Assembly: GCF_023145695.1 (NCBI RefSeq)
Contig: NZ_JAJHVV010000003.1
Coordinates: 248,001 to 312,000 of the forward strand
Source of the DNA: Vibrio amylolyticus
GTDB taxonomy: Bacteria; Pseudomonadota; Gammaproteobacteria; Enterobacterales; Vibrionaceae
Direction of reading: 5' to 3'
DNA: 64,000 nt
Part shown: one piece after another, positions 8,499 through 17,573 of the stretch
Position numbering within the stretch: the first letter of the stretch is position 1
How the letters are laid out: the number at the start of each line of letters is the position of its first letter
Notes under the pieces: generated by a model
What the model was told of the DNA's origin: nothing
Database searches by the model: none
The model's input: only the letters and a program-made list of their open reading frames with translations
Translations under genes and position numbers: made by a program

Positions 8499-10238
8499 AT
8501 GCCACAACTTATTACATTGGCTTGTCATCGTGAAGTATCGGTATTGAACAAAGACTTGTCGGTTTCACTCGCCAATCAAGAGCTAACATTTCGCTTTATC
8601 GGTATACACAACAACGAGATACCGACTGAATACCGCCTGTTCACCATGCCCTTTGATTTTGAACTATCCGCAACCTTAGTGGGTGATGGCTTTCAAATGC
8701 TCTCGCAAACATCGGGCAACTGCGATGATCCTACAGATATCGGGCGATGCTCAGATAATGATTCAAGTTATCGTATTTACCCTCAAACCGATGTTAAACG
8801 TTATTACAACTATTTAGTTATCGAGGAGTCGACAGGTTACACCCTGCTTGGCTTCACGAGTTGTCACCGCTTCGCAGGCTACTTCATTATTGTTGAAGAA
8901 GAGGAACAGCGTAAGATTGTCGCTAATATCGATGGAGAAAATACCTACCCATTAGAATGGGATAGCCAGAGACTAGAATCTGTTGCGGTATTAAGTGGCC
9001 CATCGTTGTCTCTGCTGTTTGAAGAATACACCCAGTTAATTTCTACCCATCATCCCGTTAAAAATACTTTGCATCAAAAATCTCCAATAGGTTGGTGCTC
9101 ATGGTACGCCTACTATGCGGATGTAACTGAAGACAATATTCGACGCAATCTTTTGTCGATGCAAGACGACCTACAGTACCTAGAGTGGGTGCTATTGGAC
9201 GATGGCTATCAAGCGTTCATGGGAGACTGGCTAACACCATCAAAAAAATTCTCTGGCGGTATAAAACCTCTAATTCAGGATATCTTGAAACAAGGGAAAA
9301 AGCCGGCTATTTGGATCGCCCCTTTTATTGCACAAGCGGAATCTCAGGTCTTTAAGCAACACCCTGAGTGGTTTGTTAGGCATGGTTCGGGTGAGCTATT
9401 AAAGGCTGAAGATATAACCTACGGCGGATGGCGCTGTACTCCATGGTATATTCTGGATGCGTCGAACCCAGAAGTGCAAGAACATTTAACGTCGGTCATA
9501 CGAACCATGAGAGAAGAGTGGGGTGTTGAACTGTTTAAACTTGATGCCAATTACTGGGGATGTTTAAGAGGCCAACGCTTTCAATCTGGTGTGACGGGTG
9601 TGCAAGCGTATCGGATGGGTATGGAAGCTATTACTAAAGGAGCAGGCGATGCTTGGGTCTTAGGCTGTAATGCGCCAATGTGGCCGTCTCTCGGTTTAGT
9701 CGACGCGATGAGAGTTTCGGATGATGTGGAACGTTCGCCAGATCGTTTTAATCAAATAGCAAAAGAGACATTTTTCCGAAGTTGGCAGCATCGTAAGTTA
9801 TGGCATATCGATCCAGACTGCGCGACTTTTGTTTCACTGGCGAATCAATCTACAGAACGCCAATATTATGAGTTTCATCGAACGGCGCTATTGGCTAGTG
9901 GTGGGCTTTTACTTTCAGGTGACCCTTTACCTGAGATCACGCCGTTTGCTAAGTCGAGCCTGACAAAATTGGTGCTGCGACAGAAACACAATCAGCACGC
10001 GGCAAAATTTACATCACTGTCCTTATCTCATGCGTTTCTGCCCATTACAGCGAGAAATGATCTTCATTGCTTGTTTAACTACCAAGACGATGAAAAAGAC
10101 ATAACGCTCACTTCAAACCGGCCCGTTTATTGGTACGATTATTGGACAGGGCAGAAACTGACTCCAGAACCCGTTCTGCTTCTTGAAGTCAGTTTAGAAA
10201 AAGGGTTAAGCAGTAGGGCGATTATTACGGCAAGTTAA
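8499..10238 (+). CDS. GH36-like alpha-galactosidase family hydrolase
   Basis: A 579-aa glycoside hydrolase of clan GH-D, family GH36 by pattern. A beta-sandwich N-terminal domain (about 1-190) precedes the barrel, which opens with GWCSWYAYY near residue 198. The nucleophile is Asp349 in FKLDANYWG; the acid/base is an Asp in RVSDD (408-409). It has no signal peptide, so it acts on sugars already in the cytoplasm, releasing alpha-galactose or a similar residue. It stands alone between the tor operon and an unrelated transporter, with no sugar permease beside it. The GAGAGG ribosome site is 13 nt from the ATG, rather far. Raffinose-synthase-like transferase activity cannot be excluded. Confidence 0.82.
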   Translation: MPQLITLACHREVSVLNKDLSVSLANQELTFRFIGIHNNEIPTEYRLFTMPFDFELSATLVGDGFQMLSQTSGNCDDPTDIGRCSDNDSSYRIYPQTDVKRYYNYLVIEESTGYTLLGFTSCHRFAGYFIIVEEEEQRKIVANIDGENTYPLEWDSQRLESVAVLSGPSLSLLFEEYTQLISTHHPVKNTLHQKSPIGWCSWYAYYADVTEDNIRRNLLSMQDDLQYLEWVLLDDGYQAFMGDWLTPSKKFSGGIKPLIQDILKQGKKPAIWIAPFIAQAESQVFKQHPEWFVRHGSGELLKAEDITYGGWRCTPWYILDASNPEVQEHLTSVIRTMREEWGVELFKLDANYWGCLRGQRFQSGVTGVQAYRMGMEAITKGAGDAWVLGCNAPMWPSLGLVDAMRVSDDVERSPDRFNQIAKETFFRSWQHRKLWHIDPDCATFVSLANQSTERQYYEFHRTALLASGGLLLSGDPLPEITPFAKSSLTKLVLRQKHNQHAAKFTSLSLSHAFLPITARNDLHCLFNYQDDEKDITLTSNRPVYWYDYWTGQKLTPEPVLLLEVSLEKGLSSRAIITAS

Positions 10239-10274
10239 TCGCACTACTTTGTAGTATTGAGAGAGAAATTGGCG

Positions 10275-11495
10275 TTACTCAAATAAGAAGTAGTAGCCAT
10301 AACCGACAAAGAAAGCGGGAATGACGGAATAGAGCGTAGCAACCAGCGCTGCTTTAGGGGCTAGCGCTATTGCTGGGAATAGGGCGTCACCGTCATTTGA
10401 AATTGAATTGGCCAACTGTGTTGATAACGGTACTGTACCTGAAATATATAGGCTGGTGATCAGTATCTGCGGCCCACAGCCGGGTAGTATTCCGACGGCC
10501 AGTCCAACCAATGGCATCCACATCCCCCAACCCGAAACCAATTGAGAGATATCAATCTCAGCAAAGAAGGTTGTAAGTTCAAAAAAGAGGAAAGCAACAA
10601 TAACCCATGCGGTAACGAAGTTTGTATCTTGCGCGGCTTTTTGAATAGGGTGAGAGCCTGAATACTTTTGATCCTCAGAAACCGTCGATTGATAATCTTT
10701 AAGCTCTTTGGTTAACGACCACAAGAACATACTTAATAGAATCAATCCGGTTCCTAGCCATTCGATGGTCATTGAAGGAAGTGAAAACAACTCATTAATG
10801 TCGACTTGAAAAGAGCCAAGAGCTGCAATGGCAATAGCCGGAATCAGTAACAGTTTCCAAAATATCCCTTGTAAGTTAATTGCTTTTTTCTCAATGGTGT
10901 TTGTATTTAACCGCTGTATTTCTACCTCTCCTGAACAAACAGCCACATCGTCTGAGTCTGATACCTTCGGTCTCAAAAAGTCATCAGCATGAAATTTATT
11001 AACTACCCAGCCAGACAGACATCCAACCGCAATTCCGAGCAAGATGACACTGAACCCCACATCTGGCTTACTAGCAAGTAGAAGGAAGGCGGCATCTCCC
11101 ATTGTTGAGGTTAAAACAGCAACGATTGCTCCGAAACCAACGCGACCACTTATGAATTGTGTCGTCACGACGATTGCACCACCACAACCGGGTAGGGCAC
11201 CTAGTAGTGAGGCAAAGAACACTTGGTGGGTACGAGAGCGAGCGTAAAGCTTAACAAGCGCATTTCCTTTACTCATATAGCTTGATAGGTAATGGTAAAT
11301 CGCAAGGGTGAATGCAACATAGCAAGAGACAGCCCAGAACGCGTCGGATAACGTAGTCACGGTGATTTCTCTGGTCGTGCTTGATGCGATCAGAGCAATA
11401 AGAGCGATAGGTAGTATGAGCCGTTTATAAGCCAGACGAAATTGAGAGCTAGAGAGCCAAGAGGGGTATTTAATAAGAGCGCTAGAAGTATTCAT
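10275..11495 (-). CDS. Putative 10-TM metal (manganese) transporter, ArsP_2/MntX-like
   Basis: A 406-aa polytopic membrane protein with two related halves, each carrying a conserved glycine-cysteine loop: LGALPGCGGAI near residue 112 and GILPGCGPQI in the second half, plus STMGDAAF and SISNDGDALF. This is the family annotated as putative manganese transporter (PF11449). The frame can be opened 14 codons upstream from a TTG, but that codon lies inside the promoter, so ATG 11495 is used. Two Fur boxes overlie its promoter, so expression should rise in iron starvation. That fits metal uptake or Fe/Mn balancing better than simple heavy-metal export. Substrate not proven. Confidence 0.72.
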   Translation of the reverse strand: MNTSSALIKYPSWLSSSQFRLAYKRLILPIALIALIASSTTREITVTTLSDAFWAVSCYVAFTLAIYHYLSSYMSKGNALVKLYARSRTHQVFFASLLGALPGCGGAIVVTTQFISGRVGFGAIVAVLTSTMGDAAFLLLASKPDVGFSVILLGIAVGCLSGWVVNKFHADDFLRPKVSDSDDVAVCSGEVEIQRLNTNTIEKKAINLQGIFWKLLLIPAIAIAALGSFQVDINELFSLPSMTIEWLGTGLILLSMFLWSLTKELKDYQSTVSEDQKYSGSHPIQKAAQDTNFVTAWVIVAFLFFELTTFFAEIDISQLVSGWGMWMPLVGLAVGILPGCGPQILITSLYISGTVPLSTQLANSISNDGDALFPAIALAPKAALVATLYSVIPAFFVGYGYYFLFE

Positions 11496-11513
11496 GGCAA
11501 AGGCCCAGTAGTT

Positions 11514-11554
11514 GATAATAATTCTCATTATATGCAAATGATAATCATTATCAA
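11514..11554 (-). promoter_or_regulatory. Promoter with two tandem Fur boxes
   Basis: On the minus strand, TTGATA (11549-11554) and TATAAT (11527-11532) are spaced by 16 bp. Two 19-bp Fur boxes cover it: 11534-11552 (17 of 19 matches to the GATAATGATAATCATTATC consensus) and 11514-11532 (16 of 19). Fur binding would block both promoter elements. Confidence 0.85.
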
Positions 11555-11576
11555 CTGTGTTTTTGGAAATACAGCG

Positions 11577-12302
11577 TTAGTAGTACTTTTCCAATAGCGA
11601 ATCGTAAATGCCATTTTGCTTTATTGTATGTAGGCCAATCATGAACGTAACCAGCAACCTATCCTTATCAGGGTGTTGTTTACTGATAGCAAGGTGAATC
11701 GGTTTAATGATCAAACTAAGGTCAACAAAATGAAAATCGTCAATGTCTAAACCTAGCGTTTTAATGGTGTACCTAGCGGCTCGTTCATCAGCGAGTATTG
11801 TATCTACTCTTTTTGCTTTCAGTTTGCGAATGTTTGTTTCTAGATTAGGCTCGGCGATACGTCTAAAGTCCGTTGATTGAGTAAATTCAGTATCGTATCC
11901 ATGATCTTCAATGACGCCTACTTTCATCCCATTGAGTGATGATAGGCCTGAATAGTGAAATTTGTTTTCTTTCAAAACAATAAACTTTAACTGCACCAAA
12001 AGGTAAGGCACGCTAAATGCTAAATTCTCGGTACGAGAGTCTGCCCACCAGATTGATATGAGTGCATCTTTATGCTTGGTATTAACCTCTTTCAAGGCCC
12101 TTAACCATGGTTTGACTTGCAAATCGAGGTGATAGCCTTGGGATTCGTAGGCTGCCTTTACAATATCCACAGCTAATCCTGAATTAGGATTATTGAACAC
12201 ATAAGGAGGCCAAATAGCTTGGGTTGCGAAGATGACTTTATTGGAAGCGAGAGAACTAAATGAAATAAAACAAAGAGCCAGTAAAATTAGACGCACTGTC
12301 AT
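11577..12302 (-). CDS. Periplasmic SBP_bac_3-like binding protein
   Basis: A 241-aa secreted protein of the family-3 solute-binding fold. The signal peptide MTVRLILLALCFISFSSLAS is followed by the ATQAIWPPYVF opening strand. A LNGMKVGVIEDHGYD segment and an ILADERAARY segment mark the two-lobe fold. Family members bind amino acids or serve as sensor domains. There is no ABC permease nearby, so it may be a stand-alone protein like many Vibrio orphans of this fold. AAGGAG sits 7 nt before ATG 12302. The Fur-controlled promoter lies downstream of its stop, so its own regulation is separate. Confidence 0.75.
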   Translation of the reverse strand: MTVRLILLALCFISFSSLASNKVIFATQAIWPPYVFNNPNSGLAVDIVKAAYESQGYHLDLQVKPWLRALKEVNTKHKDALISIWWADSRTENLAFSVPYLLVQLKFIVLKENKFHYSGLSSLNGMKVGVIEDHGYDTEFTQSTDFRRIAEPNLETNIRKLKAKRVDTILADERAARYTIKTLGLDIDDFHFVDLSLIIKPIHLAISKQHPDKDRLLVTFMIGLHTIKQNGIYDSLLEKYY

Positions 12303-12456
12303 AGAGATCTCCTTGAAAACCTTCTTAGTTTAGACGATAAAATAAACGTTTGACGGATAAATGATACGATTTGCAACGAAGTACAAAGTGGAATCACTCG
12401 GGGTTTAAGCGGTTAAGGAATGACAAATTCTAAAATTCAGGTAAAGTAACGCCTTT

Positions 12457-12484
12457 GTGAGCAATCTCACCCAATGAAGGGTGA
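12457..12484 (+). promoter_or_regulatory. Two overlapping, mutually exclusive hairpins in the ppaC leader
   Basis: GTGAG-CAAT-CTCAC (12457-12470) and TCACCC-AATGAA-GGGTGA (12467-12484) share the CTCAC segment, so only one can form at a time. They end 25 nt before the ppaC start codon, after the Shine-Dalgarno-free part of the leader. Confidence 0.35.
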
Positions 12485-12509
12485 ATAAACTAAATGTACA
12501 GGAAGAAAG

Positions 12510-13415
12510 ATGATTCTAGTTGTCGGTCATAAGAACCCAGATAGTGATAGTATTTGTAGTGCGCTAGTAGCAACTGAGCTACTAAAGTCTCGTGGCCTTG
12601 AAGCGATGCCAATTCGCCAAGGTGAAATTAACCGCGAAACTCAACATATTCTAGAAGTTGCTGATGCTGAATCTCCAGAATTACGCACATCTGTCGCTGG
12701 TGAAAAGATCTGGCTAGTAGACTACTCTGATCTAGCTCAAGCACCTGACGATGTAGCAGATGCTGAGATTCTAGGTATTGTTGATCACCACCGTCTAGGT
12801 GATGTGATGACAGTTAACCCAATGGAAGCTTGGATCTGGCCTGTCGGTTGTACAAACACAGTTCTATTCAACATGTTTAAGATTGAAGGTCACTCAATCT
12901 CTCAACAGATCGCTAAGCTAATGATGTCAGCAATCCTTTCTGACACAGTAGGCTTTGCTTCTCCAACCTGTACTCAAAAAGATAAAGATGCAGTTGCTGA
13001 GCTTGCAGAAATCGCTGACGTACAAGATGTTGATGCATTCATTAAAGATCTTCTGATTGCAAAAACGAACATTGAAGGCTTATCTGCTGCTGAATTAGTA
13101 GAGAAAGACCTTAAAGGCTACCCATTCAACGGTCGTGACGTTGTTGTTGGTCAAGTTGAATTAGCAACTCTAGATCAAGTTGATGGCATGATTGAAGCAC
13201 TTGAAGCAGACCTTGAAGCTCGTTGTGAGAAAGATGGCCTAGCTTTCGCTGCTGTTATGTTAACTGACATCACAACGGCTCAAACTCGTCTTCTTTACAA
13301 AGGTGAGTGGGCTGAGAAATTAGTGAAGCATGAAAAAGATGGCTTCCTAATGATGGAAAATACACTAAGTCGTAAGAAGCAAGGCTGGCCTTGGCTACAA
13401 GCTGAATTAGTGTAA
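12510..13415 (+). CDS. ppaC: Manganese-dependent inorganic pyrophosphatase
   Basis: A 301-aa family II pyrophosphatase of the DHH superfamily, hydrolysing pyrophosphate to phosphate in the cytosol. Metal-binding motifs are intact: GHKNPDSDS at residues 6-14, the VDHH motif near residue 88 and VDYSD near residue 70. The C-terminal DHHA2 domain ends with the conserved SRKKQ near residue 288. An AGGAAGAAAG ribosome site precedes the ATG. It is monocistronic, with a terminator 20 bp after the stop. Codon use is strongly biased, as in highly expressed genes. Confidence 0.96.
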   Translation: MILVVGHKNPDSDSICSALVATELLKSRGLEAMPIRQGEINRETQHILEVADAESPELRTSVAGEKIWLVDYSDLAQAPDDVADAEILGIVDHHRLGDVMTVNPMEAWIWPVGCTNTVLFNMFKIEGHSISQQIAKLMMSAILSDTVGFASPTCTQKDKDAVAELAEIADVQDVDAFIKDLLIAKTNIEGLSAAELVEKDLKGYPFNGRDVVVGQVELATLDQVDGMIEALEADLEARCEKDGLAFAAVMLTDITTAQTRLLYKGEWAEKLVKHEKDGFLMMENTLSRKKQGWPWLQAELV

Positions 13416-13435
13416 TCGAATTCGATAAAATTAGG

Positions 13436-13465
13436 CGCCCGCAGATTTTTTCTGTGGGCGTTTTT
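13436..13465 (+). terminator. Terminator after ppaC
   Basis: Ten-base stem CGCCCGCAGA / TCTGTGGGCG (one G-T pair) with a five-T loop and a five-T tail. Confidence 0.9.
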
Positions 13466-13509
13466 ATTGCTAAAAACAAAATTAGTAAAGTAAAGCTGAG
13501 GAATAAAAT

Positions 13510-13899
13510 ATGACGACAGCTCTAAGCGCCGATCAAATCTCGACGATCAACAGCTATAACGATGAGAAACGTTTTAACTATTGCATCAAAGAGATCGTAT
13601 CGAATCGACAAGTCTGGATCCTGACCGATGAACATGGTTGTGTGATGTTGAATACAGAAGAAGACGATTGTGTACCAGTATGGCCGAACGAAGAGTTCGC
13701 AACGGCTTGGGCAACAGACGATTGGAAAGAGTGTAAAGCTGAATCGATTTCAATCAATAAGTGGCATAGCCGCTGGACGCAAGGGTTGGAAGATGACGAG
13801 CTTTCGATCGTAGTATTTCCAAATGAGAAAGAAGAGGGCGTTATCGTCTTCCCTGATGAGTTTGATTTCGAACTGAAGAAACAGGCTGCGAAGCGTTAG
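13510..13899 (+). CDS. DUF2750 domain protein
   Basis: A 129-aa acidic, soluble protein of the DUF2750 family. The family core is visible from RFNYCIKEIVSNRQVW (residues 21-36) through VPVWPNEEFATAWA (about 56-69) to a C-terminal VVFPNEKEEGVIVFP. Function is unknown for the whole family; it is widespread in Vibrio, Shewanella and Pseudomonas. A GAGGAA ribosome site lies 9 nt upstream of the ATG. It has its own terminator and no functional partner in the neighbourhood. Confidence 0.85.
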   Translation: MTTALSADQISTINSYNDEKRFNYCIKEIVSNRQVWILTDEHGCVMLNTEEDDCVPVWPNEEFATAWATDDWKECKAESISINKWHSRWTQGLEDDELSIVVFPNEKEEGVIVFPDEFDFELKKQAAKR

Positions 13900-13917
13900 T
13901 AAAAGCTGAAAGTTTTT

Positions 13918-13957
13918 ATCACGGAGAACGCATAACTTGTGTTCTCCGTGATATTTT
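13918..13957. terminator. Bidirectional terminator between DUF2750 gene and sapF
   Basis: Twelve-base perfect stem ATCACGGAGAAC / GTTCTCCGTGAT, followed by ATTTTAA on one side and AAAA/TTTT-rich sequence on the other, between convergent genes. Confidence 0.85.
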
Positions 13958-13959
13958 AA

Positions 13960-14745
13960 TTACTTAAAACAAGGCGCTTTATTAAAGTGGCTTTCGATCA
14001 TGCGCTGAGTTATCTGATGTTGCGGGTTACCAAGTACTTTTTGCGTATCCCCCGATTCAACAACACTCCCTTCATGCATGACCATTATCTTATCGGTAAT
14101 ATGCTTAATGATCCCAATATGTTGGGATACATAGACAAACGACACCCCCATCTCTTCTTGAAGCTCTAGAAAAAGATTAATGATTTGTGATCTCATTGCC
14201 ATATCTAAACCATTCAGTGCTTCGTCAGCGACGATAATTGATGGTTGGAGGATAAGCGCCCTAGCTAAGCAAACACGTTGTTTTTGACCTGTAGCGAGCA
14301 TTTGAGGGTAAAAATACGCGTGCTCAGGAAGTAGGCCTACACGCCTTAGCGTCTCTTTAACTCGCTTCATGCGCGCTTCAGGCGGCATATTAGTATTTCT
14401 CTTTAGTGGCCCTTCTAAAATACGTCCAACCTGAATTCTAGGGTTTAAAGAGGTATTAGGGTCTTGGAAGATCATCCGTATGAGCTTACAACGTGTTGTG
14501 TAATCTTTATGTTCGAGTAACTCCCCATTAACTCTGATAGTACCAGCCGTGGGCTCTACCATACCTGACAGCATTCGAGCTAATGTTGACTTACCGGAAC
14601 CATTTTTTCCGATAAATCCGATAGTCTGCCCGGCATCCAGTGAAAAGCTGACAGGCTTAACGGCATGTTGAATTTTCTTGTTAAAGAACCCTGAGCGAGT
14701 CACAAAGTCCTTTTTAAGTCCATTGACTTCTAATAAAGAACTCAT
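13960..14745 (-). CDS. sapF: SapF, peptide-family ABC transporter ATPase
   Basis: A 261-aa ATPase, last gene of sapABCDF. Walker [10 protein letters not shown], signature-like LATGQKQRV and Walker B IIVADEAL are present; the LATGQ signature is the SapF variant of LSGGQ. With SapD it powers the SapBC permease. The system was linked to antimicrobial-peptide resistance in Salmonella and Haemophilus, and SapBCDF exports putrescine in E. coli. The start is the ATG at 14745, which overlaps the sapD stop by 4 bp (ATGA); a longer frame from 14778 lies inside sapD and is not used. Confidence 0.93.
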   Translation of the reverse strand: MSSLLEVNGLKKDFVTRSGFFNKKIQHAVKPVSFSLDAGQTIGFIGKNGSGKSTLARMLSGMVEPTAGTIRVNGELLEHKDYTTRCKLIRMIFQDPNTSLNPRIQVGRILEGPLKRNTNMPPEARMKRVKETLRRVGLLPEHAYFYPQMLATGQKQRVCLARALILQPSIIVADEALNGLDMAMRSQIINLFLELQEEMGVSFVYVSQHIGIIKHITDKIMVMHEGSVVESGDTQKVLGNPQHQITQRMIESHFNKAPCFK

Positions 14746-15737
14746 GACTTTTTCTCCATGTTGAGAGGGAAGTGACAAGCAAATTTATGTTGCTTAACTC
14801 TTTGGCTCTGTGGCATTTCGACACATTGCTTCTGTGCATAAGGGCACCTAGGGCCAAGTCGACAGCCAATTGGTAAGTGTTGGAGTGGAGGAATTGAACC
14901 CGGTAGAGACTGCAGTTTTTGTTTATGAGGAATCCAGTCACTAAAGTCAGGAACCGCCTTAAGCAGTGCAGCTGTATAAGGGTGCTTTGGCGCACACATG
15001 ATTTTCTTCGTGCTTGCAGACTCTACAGATTGACCACAATACATGACGGTAATACGGCTTGCCCACTGTGTAATCGTGGTCAAGTCATGTCCTACAAGTA
15101 GGATAGTTGTGTTATTAACCTGATTCATTCGGCTTAATAAGCGTAAAATCTGAGATTGAGTAATAGGGTCAAGGTCATTGGTGGGTTCATCTGCGATTAG
15201 GATTTTGGGCTTGGTCGCTATAGCCATCGCAATCATTACCTTTTGACACTCTCCATCGGTAAGCTCATAAGGGTAGCTTTCCATCAGGCTTTTGTGGTCT
15301 TTAATACCTACTTTATGCAGTAACGCTTGAGCTTGCTTCTTACGCCATTTCAATCGTTCCCACCACCTCCCGGTAAAGGACTTTGAAGGAATGGATTCAA
15401 TGAGTTGATTGCCTACTTTCTCTGACGGGTCAAGACAAGTGGAAGGCTCTTGAAATATCATCGCAATTTCACGAGCGATCACTTTACGCCTCTCTCTCGG
15501 AGTCAATTGCAATAGGTCGATGTTGCCGTAACGCATTCTATCTGCGGTAACGTTCCAGTTCTCTTTACAAACACCAATAATGGCTTTCGCAACAAGACTT
15601 TTGCCTGAACCTGATTCACCTACTAAACCGCGTATTTCACCCTCATTTAGGGTCAAACTCATACGATCTACAGCTTTAACAAGCCCTTGAGGCGTGTCGA
15701 TTTCAATCGTTAAATGACGAATATCGAGTAAGGGCAT
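14742..15737 (-). CDS. sapD: SapD, peptide-family ABC transporter ATPase
   Basis: A 331-aa ATPase of the oligopeptide type. Walker A is GESGSGKS at residues 40-47; the signature is the SapD variant ELTDGE instead of LSGGQ; Walker B is ILIADEPT. The C-terminal oligopeptide-transporter extension carries cysteines [14 protein letters not shown] typical of DppD/OppD-like subunits. In E. coli SapD is also needed for potassium uptake through Trk. It overlaps sapC by 1 nt and sapF by 4 nt, indicating tight translational coupling. Confidence 0.94.
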   Translation of the reverse strand: MPLLDIRHLTIEIDTPQGLVKAVDRMSLTLNEGEIRGLVGESGSGKSLVAKAIIGVCKENWNVTADRMRYGNIDLLQLTPRERRKVIAREIAMIFQEPSTCLDPSEKVGNQLIESIPSKSFTGRWWERLKWRKKQAQALLHKVGIKDHKSLMESYPYELTDGECQKVMIAMAIATKPKILIADEPTNDLDPITQSQILRLLSRMNQVNNTTILLVGHDLTTITQWASRITVMYCGQSVESASTKKIMCAPKHPYTAALLKAVPDFSDWIPHKQKLQSLPGSIPPLQHLPIGCRLGPRCPYAQKQCVEMPQSQRVKQHKFACHFPLNMEKKS

Positions 15738-16624
15738 TATTCAGTCCCCGCATTAAGCGCATCTTGAACGCCTTCACCGACTAAATTGACAATAACTACT
15801 GCGACCATAATGGCTAAGCCCGGTAAGGTTACTGTCCATGGTGCTAAGTAGATAAGCTCGACGGAATCACCTAGAATCGCCCCCCATTCAGAGCTCGGTG
15901 CTTGTGCGCCTAACCCTAGAAAACCAAGCGCTGTAATATCGAGTATGGCAATTGAGAGTGCGAAGGTTAATTCGGTGGCGATAACAATAAGAATATTGGG
16001 CAATATAGAGTTCCAAAGCAGATAGAAGTCGTTCGCACCATCAAGCCGTGCCGCCATAATATAATCTTTCTCGATCTCATTGTGCACAGCGATATAAACG
16101 GAGCGTATAAACCGTGGAATAAGCGCGAGACAAATCGCCAACAGAATATTGAATTCGCCAAAACCTAGGAACGCCACAAAAATAATCGCAAGGAGCAGTG
16201 AAGGAATCGACATTATGGTATCAAGTAGGTGATTTAACGTACTTGAAAGTAGTCCTTTAGTCATTCCCGCTAGAATCCCAATAACACAACCAATCAAAGC
16301 GGCAATGAGCGTAATAATGATGGCCGAGCCAAACGTTAGTTGAGAACCTTTTATCAGTCTAGAAAGGATGTCTCGTCCTAAATCATCAGTACCTAAAAAA
16401 TACTCTACGGTTCCGGATGGATTCCAAGAAGGTGGAATTAAAAGGTGGCTCGACTGAGCTTGTGGGTCGTGCGGCGTAATAAACGGAGCGGCTATTGTAA
16501 TTAACAGCAGCAGAATCAAACACCACAGGCCAAACATAGCGAGGTTATTTGAACGAAAGCTTCGCCAAAAACGCTCAAACTGAGTGGGAATATGCTCTTC
16601 CTGATAAACGTTATTTGTTAGCAT
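15737..16624 (-). CDS. sapC: SapC, ABC transporter permease
   Basis: A 295-aa inner-membrane permease of the DppC/OppC type with an N-terminal oligopeptide-permease segment (residues 14-70, [16 protein letters not shown]) and about six membrane spans. The coupling-helix EAA-like motif is [20 protein letters not shown] near residue 192. It forms the channel with SapB. It overlaps the end of sapB by 14 bp and touches sapD by 1 nt. Length matches E. coli SapC (296 aa). Confidence 0.94.
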   Translation of the reverse strand: MLTNNVYQEEHIPTQFERFWRSFRSNNLAMFGLWCLILLLLITIAAPFITPHDPQAQSSHLLIPPSWNPSGTVEYFLGTDDLGRDILSRLIKGSQLTFGSAIIITLIAALIGCVIGILAGMTKGLLSSTLNHLLDTIMSIPSLLLAIIFVAFLGFGEFNILLAICLALIPRFIRSVYIAVHNEIEKDYIMAARLDGANDFYLLWNSILPNILIVIATELTFALSIAILDITALGFLGLGAQAPSSEWGAILGDSVELIYLAPWTVTLPGLAIMVAVVIVNLVGEGVQDALNAGTE

Positions 16625-17573
16625 ACCAATCCTTTCTCACCAGTGGGTTTATCATCGCACCGAATAAATCAGAGACAATATTCGCGGTTAAGACAAGTGT
16701 AGCAACGACCATTACACCAGCTTGAATGGCCGCATAATCTTGGTTAGCTAGCGCGTCGAGTAACCAACGCCCGATTCCAGGCCAGTTAAAGATGGATTCG
16801 GTAATTATGGCGAGGGTGAGCATACTGGAAAGCTGAACGCCAATCTTTGGAATAATTGGAGGGATAGCATTTCTTAAAACATGCTGTATGACGATCTCAA
16901 AGATGGATAGACCTTTGATTCGAGCGGCTCGGATGTAGTTTTGTGTCATGACTTCCGCCACAGAGGTTCTCATTAGACGAATAACTTGAGTTGTTGGAGC
17001 AAGAGCGAGAACCAAACATGGCAAAATCATGTGTTCTAGAACACTTTGTACGGTATGTGCTCGGTATTTTCCTTCTACGAAAAAGGCATCGATGAGTGCA
17101 AAGCCAGTAACATGTTCAACCTGATAAAGCAGATCATATCGGCCTGAAATAGGCAGCACTTGGTAGTGTAAAGAGAACACCATAATAAGAATGAGTGCGA
17201 CCCAGAAAAGTGGTGCTGAATAGCCAGTCATAGACGTGAAAGAAATGATGGTGTCAACCCACTTTCCTTGTCTCATCCCTGCAATGGTTCCAAGGGGAAT
17301 TCCAATAAACATGGCAATTAAAAAGGCGATGAGACAAAGCTCTATCGTCGCGGGGAACACAACGATCAATTCATCAATGATCTCTACGCCATTTCGATTA
17401 ACACCAAAGTTTAGTTTTGACAGCTCGCCCAAATAACTAAACCAACCACTCCAAAAATCCAGATGAGCCCACGGGGATAAAGAATCGAGTCGCACGATGC
17501 TAAATCCAATGATGGTTAACAATAGTAAGGTAATGAAAAATAGATTGAGCCGACGAAGGGTATATAAAAACAT
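16611..17573 (-). CDS. sapB: SapB, ABC transporter permease
   Basis: A 320-aa inner-membrane permease of the DppB/OppB type, opening with the typical MFLYTLRRLNLFFITLLLLT first span. The coupling-helix motif is AARIKGLSIFEIVIQHVLRN near residue 220. E. coli SapB is 321 aa. Its ATG at 17573 shares one base with the stop of sapA. The second and third spans follow a large periplasmic loop of about 50 residues, as in the family. Confidence 0.94.
   Translation of the reverse strand: MFLYTLRRLNLFFITLLLLTIIGFSIVRLDSLSPWAHLDFWSGWFSYLGELSKLNFGVNRNGVEIIDELIVVFPATIELCLIAFLIAMFIGIPLGTIAGMRQGKWVDTIISFTSMTGYSAPLFWVALILIMVFSLHYQVLPISGRYDLLYQVEHVTGFALIDAFFVEGKYRAHTVQSVLEHMILPCLVLALAPTTQVIRLMRTSVAEVMTQNYIRAARIKGLSIFEIVIQHVLRNAIPPIIPKIGVQLSSMLTLAIITESIFNWPGIGRWLLDALANQDYAAIQAGVMVVATLVLTANIVSDLFGAMINPLVRKDWYANK

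Noticed and set aside
11496..11537. 14-codon upstream extension of the metal transporter
   Set aside because: It begins at a TTG inside the promoter's -10 region, upstream of the expected transcription start.
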